From NCBI GenBank assembly GCA_902795275.1, contig CADBKQ010000004.1, positions 124,001 through 188,000 on the forward strand: DNA of 64,000 bases, written 5' to 3'. Each line of letters starts with the position of its first letter. The first letter of the stretch is position 1. The position numbers and the translations under genes were made by a program. The notes below the pieces were generated by a model that was given only the letters and a program-made list of their open reading frames with translations, did not search any database and was not told the origin of the DNA. The DNA is from an uncultured Eubacteriales bacterium (lineage in GTDB: Bacteria > Bacillota > Clostridia > Christensenellales > Aristaeellaceae). This document shows positions 49,284 to 61,400 of this stretch, in pieces.

Positions 49284-51035
49284 ATGGAAAAGCCAATGCG
49301 CAGAAACAGCACCCTGATCAAGCGAAAATTCAACAGTTATCTGCTTCCCGGCGTGCTGATGATCATGGCCATGCAGCTGGGGAACACGGTGGACGGCATC
49401 TTTGTCAGCCACATGATCGACATTGACGGCCTGACGGCCATCAATCTGAGCCTGCCTGTGCTGGGCGTTTTGCAGATCATCGGGTTCATGATCAGCACGG
49501 GCGGCGCGGCGGTGGTTTCCGTCATGCTGGGGAAGCGGGAAATCAAAGACGCTTCCAAGGTTTTTTCGGCGGGGCTGCTGACCGTGCTGGGCGTATCCCT
49601 GCTCTTTTCCCTGGCAGCGCCCTTTGCGATCCGGCCGCTGGCCGCGCTGCTGACGCCTTCGCCCGTACTGGCGGAGCTGGTGGAGCAGTATCTGTCCATC
49701 TTCATGCTGTTCATTCCCGTGCTCAATGTGTGCATCTATATGGCCAGCATGATGACGATTGACAACAGCCCGACGCTGGGCGCGGCGTGCTTTATCACCG
49801 CCAACGCGGTGAACCTGGCGCTGGATTACATCTTCCTCAAAAACGGCATGGGCATGCGCGGAACGGCGCTGTCCACGATCATCGGCTATTTCGTCGGCCT
49901 TTTGGCTGTGATCCCTTATTTGCGCAATCCGAACCGGATGCTCTCGTTCCAATTCAAATCCGCTTTTTCGGGCCTGCGCCGTTTGCCGGAGCTCTTCAAA
50001 GCCGGCGGCGCGCAGGGCGCTCTTTTTGCTGTGCAGACGCTGATGGACTTTACCATGAACACCGTGATCCAGCATGCGCTGGGGCCGGATTATCTGTCGA
50101 TTTACGCGGTGTGCGCGCGCTCTGTCGGCATCATCACTCTCTTTATCGAAGGGGTGATCGGGCTGGTGCAGACCATCGCCGGGGTGCTGTACGGCGAAAA
50201 GGACTATTACGGCATCCGCGCGCTGATGAAGCGGACGGCCATTACAGTGTCGGCGCTGGCGCTGCTGCTGACGGTGTTTTTCAACGTGTATCCCCAGGGG
50301 CTGCTCATGCTGTTCTCCTTTGACAAGATGGCGCTTTACGACACCGCGCTGATGTGTGTGCGGCTGTTCAGCCTCTCCTTCATCTGCTACGCCATGAACC
50401 GGCTGGCGCAGGTGTACTACCAGGCCACGCTGAAAACCTCCCTGGCGGCGCTGGACGCTGTGCTGCAGAGCTATGTGGCGCTCATCCCCGTGGTGATCCT
50501 GCTGATGAAGCTGATGGGCATTCAGGGCGTGTGCCTGGGCGTGGCGGTGGCGGAAGCGCTGTCGTTTCTGATCGTCTGGCTGGTCCGTGTGTTCTTGCAG
50601 CGCCGGGGCAAGCTGCCGCAGAAGGGCTTTCTGATGATCCCGGACAAAGACCCCGCCACGCTCTTTGACGCGACCATTTCCAGCACGGAAGCGGACGCGG
50701 TGCGGGCGGGAGAAGCGCTGCTCCAGTGCTGCCGGGAAAACGGCATCCCGGAAAAGACCGCCAACGCCCTGTGCATGGCGGCGGAGGAGATGTGCGTGAA
50801 CATCGCCCGCTACGGCTATAAGCGCCCCTGCGCCATCGACATCTGCCTGTCCCAATCGGAAGATTCGCTGATCCTCCGGCTGCGGGACGACGGCATTCCC
50901 TTCGACCCCACCGAGTACAAACAGGAAGAGGACGATGTATTCAAGGTAAGCGGCATCACGATCATCCGAAGCCTCGTAAAAAAAATGAGCTACATCCGCG
51001 TGCTGAATCTGAATAACACCATCATCGAAGTATGA
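49284..51035 (+). CDS. MATE efflux transporter fused to an anti-sigma-type ATPase domain
   Basis: 583 residues. About 1-450 is a MATE transporter with twelve spans (PGVLMIMAMQLGNTVDGIFV, GGAAVVSVMLGKRE, and a second half starting near GGAQGALFAVQTLMDFTMN). MATE proteins export metabolites with Na+ or H+. The last ~120 residues form a small GHKL ATPase like RsbW/SpoIIAB: N-box NALCMAAEEMCVNIARYGY, G1 LRDDGIPFDP, G2 GITIIRSLVKKM. The start codon has only a weak ribosome binding site (GGAG 11 nt upstream). It heads the NRPS operon, so product export is the likely task and the ATPase domain may regulate it. Confidence 0.88.
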   Translation: MEKPMRRNSTLIKRKFNSYLLPGVLMIMAMQLGNTVDGIFVSHMIDIDGLTAINLSLPVLGVLQIIGFMISTGGAAVVSVMLGKREIKDASKVFSAGLLTVLGVSLLFSLAAPFAIRPLAALLTPSPVLAELVEQYLSIFMLFIPVLNVCIYMASMMTIDNSPTLGAACFITANAVNLALDYIFLKNGMGMRGTALSTIIGYFVGLLAVIPYLRNPNRMLSFQFKSAFSGLRRLPELFKAGGAQGALFAVQTLMDFTMNTVIQHALGPDYLSIYAVCARSVGIITLFIEGVIGLVQTIAGVLYGEKDYYGIRALMKRTAITVSALALLLTVFFNVYPQGLLMLFSFDKMALYDTALMCVRLFSLSFICYAMNRLAQVYYQATLKTSLAALDAVLQSYVALIPVVILLMKLMGIQGVCLGVAVAEALSFLIVWLVRVFLQRRGKLPQKGFLMIPDKDPATLFDATISSTEADAVRAGEALLQCCRENGIPEKTANALCMAAEEMCVNIARYGYKRPCAIDICLSQSEDSLILRLRDDGIPFDPTEYKQEEDDVFKVSGITIIRSLVKKMSYIRVLNLNNTIIEV

Positions 51036-51049
51036 ACGGAGGACGCCCC

Positions 51050-52396
51050 ATGAAAACCATCGAAATCCAGGAAGCGGCAAGGCTTGTTCGGGAAGGAACC
51101 CAGATCACCCACGGGGAACGGATGCGCCTGGTGAATGAGCGGCTCCGGGCGCTGGTGGATTACGCGCGGGAGAACTCTCCCTATCTGTCTGAATATTATC
51201 AAAATCTGCCGGAGAACTATTCCCTTTCCGACATTCCCGTCACGGAAAAAAAGGATGTCATCGCCCATTTCGACGATTATGTGACCGACCGCCGCATCCG
51301 CCTGAAGGACGTGGAAGCCTACATCCATCGGGACTTGTCCGACGCCAGCCTGTATCTGGATCAGTATACCGTGCTGCACACCTCCGGCACCACGGGAGCC
51401 CCCCTTTATATGGTCAGGGATCAGCACCGCAACCGGATTCACGGGATGCTGATGGCGCTGCGGCTCTTCCGGGGCGTGGACCCTGAGATGGGCGATACCA
51501 AAAAGCACAGGCAGGCGAGTATCATCCACGCAGAGCCCGGCGCGTCCAGCTATGAAGCCTACCGGCGCGCCGTCGCCCAGGAGGGCGATGAAGGCGACCT
51601 GCTCATTCCCGTGCTGGAGGACCCGGAAATCATGGTGGCCAAGCTGAATGCATTCCAGCCCGAAGTGATTTCCGCCTATGCCTCCGTGCTGGTCATGCTG
51701 GCGCTGGAGGCGGAAAAGGGAAACCTGCATATCCCGCTCAAGCTCATTTGCACCTCGGCGGAAATGCTGACGCCGGAAAACTACCGGCTGATTCAGCGGG
51801 TGTTTGGCTGCCCGGTCAAAAACAACTACTGCATGACCGAAGGCGGCGAAATCGCCATGACCTGGGACGGGCCGGAACTTTTGTTCAATGAAGATTTCAT
51901 CATCATCGAACCGGTGGACGAAAACCGGAGGCCGGTCAAGGAATCCGACGAATTTTCCCACGGGATTTTGGTGACGGATTTGACGAACTATGTGCAGCCC
52001 ATCATCCGTTACTACGTCAACGACCGGGTGAAAATCGAGCGCATTTCGGACGATACCGTCCGCCTGCCCATCCTTCAAATCAAAGGGCGGGCTAACGACG
52101 TGTTTGCAATCTGCGGCAAAAACTACACCACCATGGCCCTGGATTCGGTGATCGAGCTTTATCCGGGGCTGGTGGATTTCCAGTTTACCCAGGTGGCGCA
52201 CGATGAATTATGCTTACGGGCGCTGACCGACAGCGGCGCTGACCGCGCCCGGGCGCTGGCAGACATGGCGCGGGAATTGGAAAATTATCTGAAAACCCAC
52301 GGCAGCCCCGCCGCTAAGGTCAGCTGGAGCAACGAATACCCCATCCGCAAAGAGCACGGCGGGAAAGCGCCGAGATATATTGATCTCAGGCATTGA
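51050..52396 (+). CDS. PaaK-like adenylate-forming enzyme
   Basis: 448 residues from ATG 51050 after CGGAGGA. The phenylacetate-CoA-ligase-type fold shows as VLHTSGTTGAPLYMV (P-loop equivalent), AYASVLVMLALEAEK, ICTSAEMLTPENYRLIQRVF, NNYCMTEGGEIAM, and ILVTDLTNYVQPIIRYYVNDR. Such enzymes activate carboxylic acids, often aromatic, as adenylates and then CoA thioesters. Its position between the exporter and the NRPS suggests it prepares an acyl starter or a building block. The substrate is not decidable from sequence. Confidence 0.85.
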   Translation: MKTIEIQEAARLVREGTQITHGERMRLVNERLRALVDYARENSPYLSEYYQNLPENYSLSDIPVTEKKDVIAHFDDYVTDRRIRLKDVEAYIHRDLSDASLYLDQYTVLHTSGTTGAPLYMVRDQHRNRIHGMLMALRLFRGVDPEMGDTKKHRQASIIHAEPGASSYEAYRRAVAQEGDEGDLLIPVLEDPEIMVAKLNAFQPEVISAYASVLVMLALEAEKGNLHIPLKLICTSAEMLTPENYRLIQRVFGCPVKNNYCMTEGGEIAMTWDGPELLFNEDFIIIEPVDENRRPVKESDEFSHGILVTDLTNYVQPIIRYYVNDRVKIERISDDTVRLPILQIKGRANDVFAICGKNYTTMALDSVIELYPGLVDFQFTQVAHDELCLRALTDSGADRARALADMARELENYLKTHGSPAAKVSWSNEYPIRKEHGGKAPRYIDLRH

Positions 52397-52462
52397 TCCG
52401 GAACGCGGCAAAAATCAAGCGCTGAACTGTCAAGGAGAGTTTGGCAGGAGGAGATGCGTCAC

Positions 52463-55400
52463 ATGATAAACGGCAATACATTTCTTGAACTGTTTAAGAT
52501 CCAGGTGTCCGCGCGCGGAAACAAGCCCGCGCTGAACGACCCCACGGCGGGGCGTCAGATGACCTACGCCGAGCTGGACGAATACGCGGGCCGCGTGGCG
52601 GCGAAAATGCGCGAAAACGGCGTGGCGCACGGCGACAACGTTGCCTTGGTGATGCCCAACAGCCTGCATGAAGCCGCGGCCATCCTGGCCGCCATGAAGC
52701 TGGGCGCGGCGGTGGCGCCGCTGAATCCGCTGTATCCTCAGGACAGGCTGGCGTATATCTATCAGGACTGCGCCGCAAAGCTCATTGTCACGCCGGATTT
52801 CTTTACGGATGCGGAAGCCTATGCGCCCATCGGGGAGGAAGCGCCGCTGCGGGGCGAGGACATCGCCATGCTGGTGTATACCTCCGGCTCTACGGGCAAA
52901 CCCAAGGGCGTGGTGATCGACCAGTATGCCCTCGCCCAGTCCATCCATGATCTCATGACCGAAGAGGATGTTTTCGGTCTCGGTGCGCCTTTCTTCTTTA
53001 TCGCCGGCAGCAAGAGCCTGTTTATCGGGCTGGCCACGGGCTGCGCCAATGTGCTGATCCCCATGCCCGCTATGCGCGACCCGGATCTGCTGGCGCAGTT
53101 TCTGGCGGAACACCGCATATCGGTGACCTTTATCAGCCCCAAGGTGCTGCGTTATTTCACGCCCATCGGGGATACGCTCCGCAAGGTGATGGTGGGCAGC
53201 GAAAGGCTCAGCGGCATTTGGACGGATCGTTTTGAGCTCTACAATACCTACGGGCTCTCCGAGGGCATCGCGGCCGTGCTGCAATTCAAAGTGGACAAGC
53301 CGTATGACAATACGCCCGTGGGCAAGCCCCTGGCCGGAGAGGGCGTGTATCTGCTGGATGAGGAGGGCCGCGACGGCGACGAGGGCGAAATCTGCCTCAC
53401 CGGGCACTTCGCCCGCGGATACCTGAACCTGCCGGAGGAAACCGCAAAAACATTCGTGCCGAATCCCTTCAAGGACAAAGACGGCTTTGATACCATGCTC
53501 AAAACCGGCGACCTGGGGCACAGGCTGCCGGACGGGAACATTGTGTACCTGAACCGGAAGGATTGGATGGTGAAAATCAACGGCCAGCGCGTGGAGCCGG
53601 GCGAGATCGAAGCCGCCCTGCGCCGGGTGGACGGCATTCGGGACGCGGCGGTGAAGGATTTTGAGGACGTTTCCGGAGAAGTCTATCTGGCCGGATTCTA
53701 TGTTTCCAGTACCGAATGGGAGGAAGAAAACCTGCGGGGCGCGCTGAAAGCCTGGCTGCCGGAGTACATGCTCCCCGCCCGGCTCGTGCGCCTTGACCGC
53801 CTGCCGGTGAATGCCAACGGCAAGCTGGACCGCTCCGCCCTGCCCAAGCCGGACAGGATCTTGCATCTGGACGCGGAGGATCTGCCCCAGACCGACGGGC
53901 AGAGGAAGCTCTTTGACCTGGTGGCCGACGTGGTGGGGCACCGGGATTTCGGCATTCATACCGACCTTGCCAGGATCGGATTAAGCTCCATCGGCGTCAT
54001 GCGGCTGACCTCCGTGCTCTCCAAAGCCTTCGGCGCGCCCGTATCCATCGACGCGCTCCGGGAAAACCCCACGGTGGAGGCGCTGGAACGCTGCCTTTCC
54101 TCCCTCGCGCCGGAAATGCGGCATGAAAAGCGCGAAAGCTATCCGCTTTCCAAAACCCAGGAGGGCATTTTAGCGGAAACCCTGGAACGCCCGGACACCA
54201 CCCTCTACAACGTTCCCGTCCTCATCAAGCTTCCCGAAAGCATCGACACCGCCCGTTTGCAGGCGGCGGTGGACCAGGCCATTGCCGCCCATCCGTACCT
54301 GTCCGCCCGGATCGGCCTGGACGACGCGGGCAATTACTGCATCCGCCGGAACGACGCTGAGGCCGTCAGAACCGAGATCATCCGCGTAGAGGCGCTGCCC
54401 GACGCGCTGGTCAGGCCCTTTGATTTGCTGAACGACAGGCTCTGCCGCGCGGCAATCTACGTGACGGACGTGGGTAATTATCTGTTCCTGGACTGCCATC
54501 ACATCGCCTTTGACGGCACCAGCTTCATGATCCTGTACAGGGACATTGAAGCCGCCTATGCCGGGCAGGCTGTGGAACCCGAAGACTATACCGGCTTTGA
54601 CGTTGCGCTGGACGAATCGGCGCAGCGGGAAACGGCGCGGCTGGAGAAGGCCAGGACGTATTATGAAGCGCTGCTGTCCGACGCGGAGCGGGATATGTTG
54701 CCCAAGGGGGACGTTTCGGGGGCCCAGCCGGCGTCCGGCTATTTCACCCTGGCCTCCGGGCTCGACCATGGGGCCGTCCGGGCGTGGTGCCGGAACAACC
54801 GCGTAACGGAAAACGCCTTCTATAACGCTGTGTTCGCCTTTGTGCTCATGCGGTACAATTTCCTGGAGGAAGCGCTCTACACCACCATCTACAACGGCCG
54901 GAAAGATTCCCGTATGCAGCGGACGGTGACCATGCTGGTCAAGACCCTGCCGGTGGTCTGCCGCGCGGATGGAAACGACCGGGTGGAGGATTTCGTCCGC
55001 GGCCTGGGCGACCAGCTCATGGACAGCATGGCGGCCGACCTCTATTCCTTCGCGGAAATATCCCAGGCGTTCCATATCAACGCCGACATCATGTTCGCCT
55101 ATCAGGGCGACAATTTCGTGGTGGAAACCCTGGCCGGGGAACCGGCGGAGGCGCGGCAGCTGGAAATCGAGGAAGCCAAGGGAACGCTGGACGTGACGGT
55201 GTTCGTCCGGGATGGCCGGGTGACCTTCGAGTGCGAATACCACGCCGACCGGTACTCCGAAGCCTTCATGCGCGGGTTCGTGGCCTGCATGGAAATGGCG
55301 GCAGCGGAATTCCTGCGGAAGGAATGCTTGAAGGACGTCAGCATCCTGGACGCCGAAGCGGAGAAAAGCATCAAAGCCCTGAACGATACCGACGTTTCCG

Positions 55401-58400
55401 TCCCCTTCGCCGCCGTTCCCCGGATGCTGGAAGCCCAGGCCCTGGCCCACCCGGACCGCGTGGCGGTCATCGCGGCGGGCGAACAGCTGACCTACGGCGA
55501 ACTGAACGCCCGGGCCAACCGCATTGCCAATGCCCTGATTGCCCGGGGCGTGCGGCTGAATGAAACGGTGGGAATGCTGCTGCCCCGTACCGTGGACGCA
55601 ATCGCGGCGGAATACGGCATCATGAAGGCGGGCGGCGCGTTCCTGCCTATGCTGCCGGACTATCCCGACGATCGCATTGATTACTGCATGGCCGATTCCG
55701 GCAGCCGCTTTGTGCTGACCACGGAACAAATCATCCGGGAACGCGGGGCGCTGCTGAACGGCAAAGCCTTTGAAGCCCTGTCCATTTCCCAGCTGCTGGA
55801 GGAAGGGGACGCGGCCAACCCGGACATCGACCTTCCCGCCGACGCGCTGGCGTATTGCATTTATACCTCCGGCTCCACGGGCAGGCCCAAGGGCGTGATG
55901 ATCGAGCACGGGAATCTTTGCAACTTTGTCCACATCATCGAAAAGAATCAGGAATGTTACCACTATGTGACCCGGGGCAGCGTGGCCCTTTCCGTCGCCG
56001 CCCTGTCCTTCGACTTCTCCCTGATGGAGATTCATCTTTCCCTGGCCAACGGCATGACCCTGTGCATGGCCAATGAGGAAGAAATCCTGAATCCTTTGAA
56101 GCTGGCGGCGCTGATCCGCGCCCATCAGGTGGACGTGATTTCGGGCACGCCCTCCTTCCTGTCCAATCTGCTGGACATCCCGGAGGCGGCGGAAGCGCTT
56201 TCCGGGATCAAGCTGTACGATCTGGGGGCGGAAGCGTTCCCGCCCGCGCTGTATGCCAAGCTCCGGACGACCAGCCCCTCCGCCATGATCGTCAACGGCT
56301 ACGGCCCCACCGAGGCTACCATCAGCTGTATTTCCAAGGTGATGGACGGGTCGGAAAACATCACCATCGGCAGGCCCGCCGCCAACGTGAAGGCCTGGAT
56401 CTTTGACCGGTACGGCCATATGCTGCCGCCCTTTGCCCGGGGCGAATTGGTCATCGGCGGCCTGGGCGTGGGCCGGGGCTATGTGAATCTGCCGGAAAAA
56501 ACCGCCGAGGTCTTTCTCCGCGTGGAGGGCATGCGCGCTTACAGAACCGGCGACGTGGCCCGGATCAACGGCGACGGCGAAATCGAATTCTTCGGCCGCC
56601 TGGATAATCAGGTGAAGCTCCACGGCCTGCGCATCGAGCTGGACGAGATCGAAAACGTGATGAACGCCTATCCCGGCATCCGGCGCAGCGTGGCGCTGGT
56701 GCGGAAGAACGAAGCAGGAGAAGACTATCTGTGCGCCTGGTTCACGGCGGCGGAGCCGGTGGATACGGACGACCTGAAAGCCTTCCTAGCCCGGAAGCTG
56801 GCCCGGTACATGGTGCCCGCGGCTTTCGTGCAGCTGGAGCAGATTCCCATGACGCAGAACGGCAAGGTGGACAAGAAGAAGCTGCCGGAGCCGGAGCTTG
56901 CGCAGGAAGCCGCCTTGCCGCCCGAAAACGAGACGCAGCAAAAGATTTTCGACTGCGCCGCCCAGGTGCTGGGGCACGATCGCTTCGGCGTCACCACCGA
57001 TCTCTACGACGCGGGCCTGTCCTCCCTGGGGGCTATCCGCCTGAACGTGCTGCTGTCCAAAGCGTTTGGCGTGCCGGTGAGCATGCGCGACTTGCAGGAG
57101 AATCCCACCGTCCGCGCCTTGGAAAAGCTGCTGCAAGCGAAAGCGCCCGCGGAGACCTATGAGATTCTCCCGGACTATCCCCTGACCCAGACGCAGAACG
57201 GCATCCTGGTGGAAAGCCTGGCGCACCCGGATACCACGATCTACAACATCCCGTCCCTGTACCGGCTGTCCGGTAGGGTGGAACTCCCGCGCCTGAAAGC
57301 GGCTGTGGAGGCGGCGGTCAACGCCCATCCTTACCTGAAAGCCACTCTGTTTGCGGATGACGAGGGCCATGTGCGCGCCTGTCGGAACGACGCCGCCGCG
57401 CCTGTCGTGGAAGTCATTCAGGCCCCAACCCTGCCCGGGAAGCTGGCGCAGCCCTTTGAACTGATGGGCGGGCCCCTCTGTCGTTTGCGGATTTACCAGA
57501 CGGACACGGGGAATTATCTCTTCATGGACTTCCACCACATCGTCTACGACGGGGCCAGCGACGCGGTGCTGCTGGAAGACATCAACGCCGCTTACGACGG
57601 GCAAACGCTGGAAAAGGAAATCTTCACCGGCTTTGACCTGGCCCTGGAGGAAGAAAAGCTGCAAGGCAGCCCCCGGTACGCCCAGGCGAAAGACTGGTAC
57701 GACACCCTGCTCTCCGACGCGGACCGGGAAATGCTGCCGGACGGGGACGTATCGGGCCGGGCTCCCGGGTCGGCCCAGCTTCGCTATGAAACAAAGCTGC
57801 AAGCCGAAGCCGTCCGCGCCTTCTGCGAAGCCCATGGCGTCACCGAAAACGCTTTCTTCAACGCGGCTTTCGCCTTCGCGCTGTCCAAATTCACCGGCAA
57901 AAAGGAAGCCCTCTACACCACGATCTATAACGGGCGCAATGATTCCCGGCTGGATCGGGCGGTGGCCATGCTGGTGAAGACCTTCCCGGTGCACATCTCT
58001 GCGGACTCCGGGCAGGAGACGGCGGAATTTGTGTCGGCCCTGGGCAAACAGCTGGTCGGCAGCATGAACCATGACTTGTACCCCTTCGCCGAAATGGCCC
58101 GGACATACGGCATTTCTTCCGATGTGCTGTTTGCCTGGCAGGGCGAAATTGAGGATGTGCTCATCGGTGGTGAGGAAGCCGAAAGCTGCCCGCTGAAATT
58201 GAATGAAGCCAAAGCGCCCCTCATGCTCCAGGCCTTCTCAGAGAAGGGCCGCGTCCTGTTCCATTGCGAGTATCACAGCGGCCGGTACAGCGAGCGGTTT
58301 ATGCGCCTCTTCGCGGGCTGCGTGGAGCAGGCGGCGAGCGAACTGATGGCCCGGGCCACCCTGGGCGACATCCGTTTGGCGACCGCCGAGGCCGAAAAGG

Positions 58401-61400
58401 AAATGGATCAATTCAACGCCACGGAAACGCCCTATCCCGTGACCGATATTGTTACCATGTTCCGCGCCGCCGCGGAGCGGTATCCGGACAGGACGGCGGT
58501 CATCTTCAAGGAAACGACGCTGACCTACCGTCAGCTGGACGATCTTTCCGAACGCATTGCCGGATACCTGCGCGCGAATGGCGTGGGCCGGGGCAGCGTG
58601 GTGTCCATCCTCATTCCCCGGTGCGAATACATGGCCGCGGCTTCCCTGGGCGCGCTGAAAGCGGGCGCAGCCTATCAGCCCTTGGATCCCAGCTATCCCA
58701 GCGAGCGGCTCAGCTTCATGATGCGGGACGCGGCCTGCGCCCTGCTGATCGCCGACGAAACGCTGCTGGAAAAGGTGCCGGAATACAAGGGCCCCGTGCT
58801 GCTGACCCGGGAGATTCCTTCCCTGCCCGCCTGTGAAACAATCAAAGACCATCCCGATCCGGAGGATCTGTTCATCCTGCTTTACACCTCCGGCTCCACC
58901 GGCGTGCCCAAGGGCGTGATGCTGGAGCACCGGAACCTGAGCAACTTCTGCCATTGGTATCAGGATTATTACAAGCTGGACGAAAGCTGCCGGGTGGCGG
59001 CCTACGCCAGCTACGGCTTCGACGCCTGCATGATGGATATGTACCCGGCGCTGACCTGCGGCGCCTGCGTGTGCATCGTGGAGGAGGAAACCCGGCTGGA
59101 CTTGATGGCGCTGGAAAAGTGGTATGACCGCTTGGCGATCACCCACGCCTTTATGACCACCCAGGTGTGCCGCCAGTTCTACACCATGGCCACCACACCG
59201 AAGCTGAAATACCTGTCCGCAGGCGGCGAGAAATTGGTGCCGGTCACGCCCAGGGCCGGAGCGCCTCTGCTCATCAACGGCTACGGCCCCACCGAGTGCA
59301 CCATTTTCTCCACCACCATGCCCGTGGAAAAGCTCTATGACCGCATCCCCATTGGCAGGCCGCTGGCCAACTATAAGCTGTACGTGGTGGATGAAAACCT
59401 GCGCCGCCTGCCGCCGCTGGTACCCGGCGAACTGCTGATCGCGGGGCGCGGCGTGGGCCGGGGCTATCTGAACCGCCCGGATCTGACGGAAAAAGCCTTT
59501 ATCCGGAATCCCTTCACGGACGACCCGGACTATGCCCATGCCTACCGCACCGGCGACGTGGTGCGCCTGCTGCCGGACGGCTGCATCGACTTCATCGGCC
59601 GGAACGACGGCCAGGTGAAGGTGCGCGGCTTCCGGGTGGAGCTGACGGAGGTGGAAGCTGTGATCCGGGAATTCCCCGGCATTGCGGACGCCACCGTGCA
59701 GGCGTTTGAGGATGAAAAGACCGGTGAAAAGTACCTGGCGGCCTATGTGGTCTCGGAGGAGCAGGTGGACGTGTCCGCCCTGAACGCTTTCATCCGCGAA
59801 CGGAAACCCCCTTATATGGTGCCCGCCGTGACCATGCAGATGGACGCCATCCCGCTGAACCAGAACCAGAAGGTCAACCGCCGGGCGCTGCCCAAGCCCG
59901 TGCGCGCCGCTGGAAGCCAGGCGGAGCTGGTGCCGCCGCGGAACGAAACGGAGCAAAAAATCTTCGACTGCGTGGCCGACGTGGTGGGACATAAAGATTT
60001 CGGCGTAACCACGGACATTTACGAAGCGGGGCTTTCCTCCATCGGGGCCATCCGCCTGAATGTGCTGCTGTCCAAGGCCTTTGACGTCACCGTGAATTCC
60101 CGCGACCTGAAAGCCAATCCCACCGTCGAAAAGCTGGAAGCCTTCCTGACGGGCGCGGAAAAGGCCGAGGCTTTCGCTGTGAACGCCGACTATGGGCTGA
60201 CCAAGACCCAGGAGGGCGTGTATGTGGAGTGCGTGTCCAAGCCGGATTCCACGGTGTACAACGTGCCCATCCTGCTGAAAATCACCGATGATCTGGATGT
60301 TGACCGGCTCAAGTCCGCCATCGTGGCCGCCGTCAACGCCCATCCCATCCTGAAAACCCGCCTGTTCCTCAACGACGACGGGGATGTGCGCATGCGCCGC
60401 ATGGACGGGGATTTCTCCTTCGACGAAAACGCGATTCCCGTGCGGCAAATTCAGGACATCGAAGCTGAAAAGGCCGCGCTGGTCAAGCCCTTCAAGCTGC
60501 TGGGCGGCAGGCTGTTCCGGGCGGAGGTGCTGCGGGGCGAAGGAACCTGGCTGTTCGTCGAGGCGCATCACATCATCGCTGACGGCGGCTCCCTCAATAT
60601 CCTGTTCAGCGATATTTCCCGCGCTTACGCCGGAGAGAAGCTCGAACAGGAAGCCTTCACCGCTTACGATGTGTCGCTCAACGAAGAAAAGCTGCGGGCG
60701 GGCAGCGCTTACGACGAGGCAAAGGCCCACTACGAACAGCTGCTGGCCGACGCGGAAACCGTGAACCTGCCCGCGGGCGACGTGCACGGCGCGAATGAAA
60801 AGGTAACCCGCGGCCTGGCGATGGCAGGCGCGACCCCGGCGGAAGCCTTCAAACGCTTCTGCGACGAAAACCGCTGCTCCATGAACGGCCTGTTCTCCGC
60901 GGCCTTCGGGCTGACGCTGGATAAATACCTGGGCGTGGACGCGGCGGCCTTCGCGGGCATCTACTCGGGCCGCAACGATTCCCGGTTCGTGCGTACCGTG
61001 GCGATGCTGGTCAAGACCCTGCCCATCGTGGTCACCCAGCGCCCGGGCGTCACCCCGGCGGAACTGGCGCGGGAAGTCACGCGGCAGCTGGCTGATTCCC
61101 AGAACAGCGACATTTATTCCTTTGCCGAAATCAGCCGCAGCCTGCATGTGGGGACGGACGTGATGTTCGCCTGGCAGGGTGAGGACTTCGCCTTTGACGC
61201 CCTTTGCGGGCAGCCCGCGCGGATGGAAGACCTGGGCCTGTCCGAAGCCAAAGCGCCCATCAACCTGAACGTGGTGATCGAGCAGGGCACCATCCGCTAC
61301 CTGATGGAATACCGCGGCGACCTGTACAGCGAAGCCTATATGCGCGGCTTTATCCAGGCGGTGGACAGCGCCGCGAACGGCCTGATCCGCTGCGCGAAGC

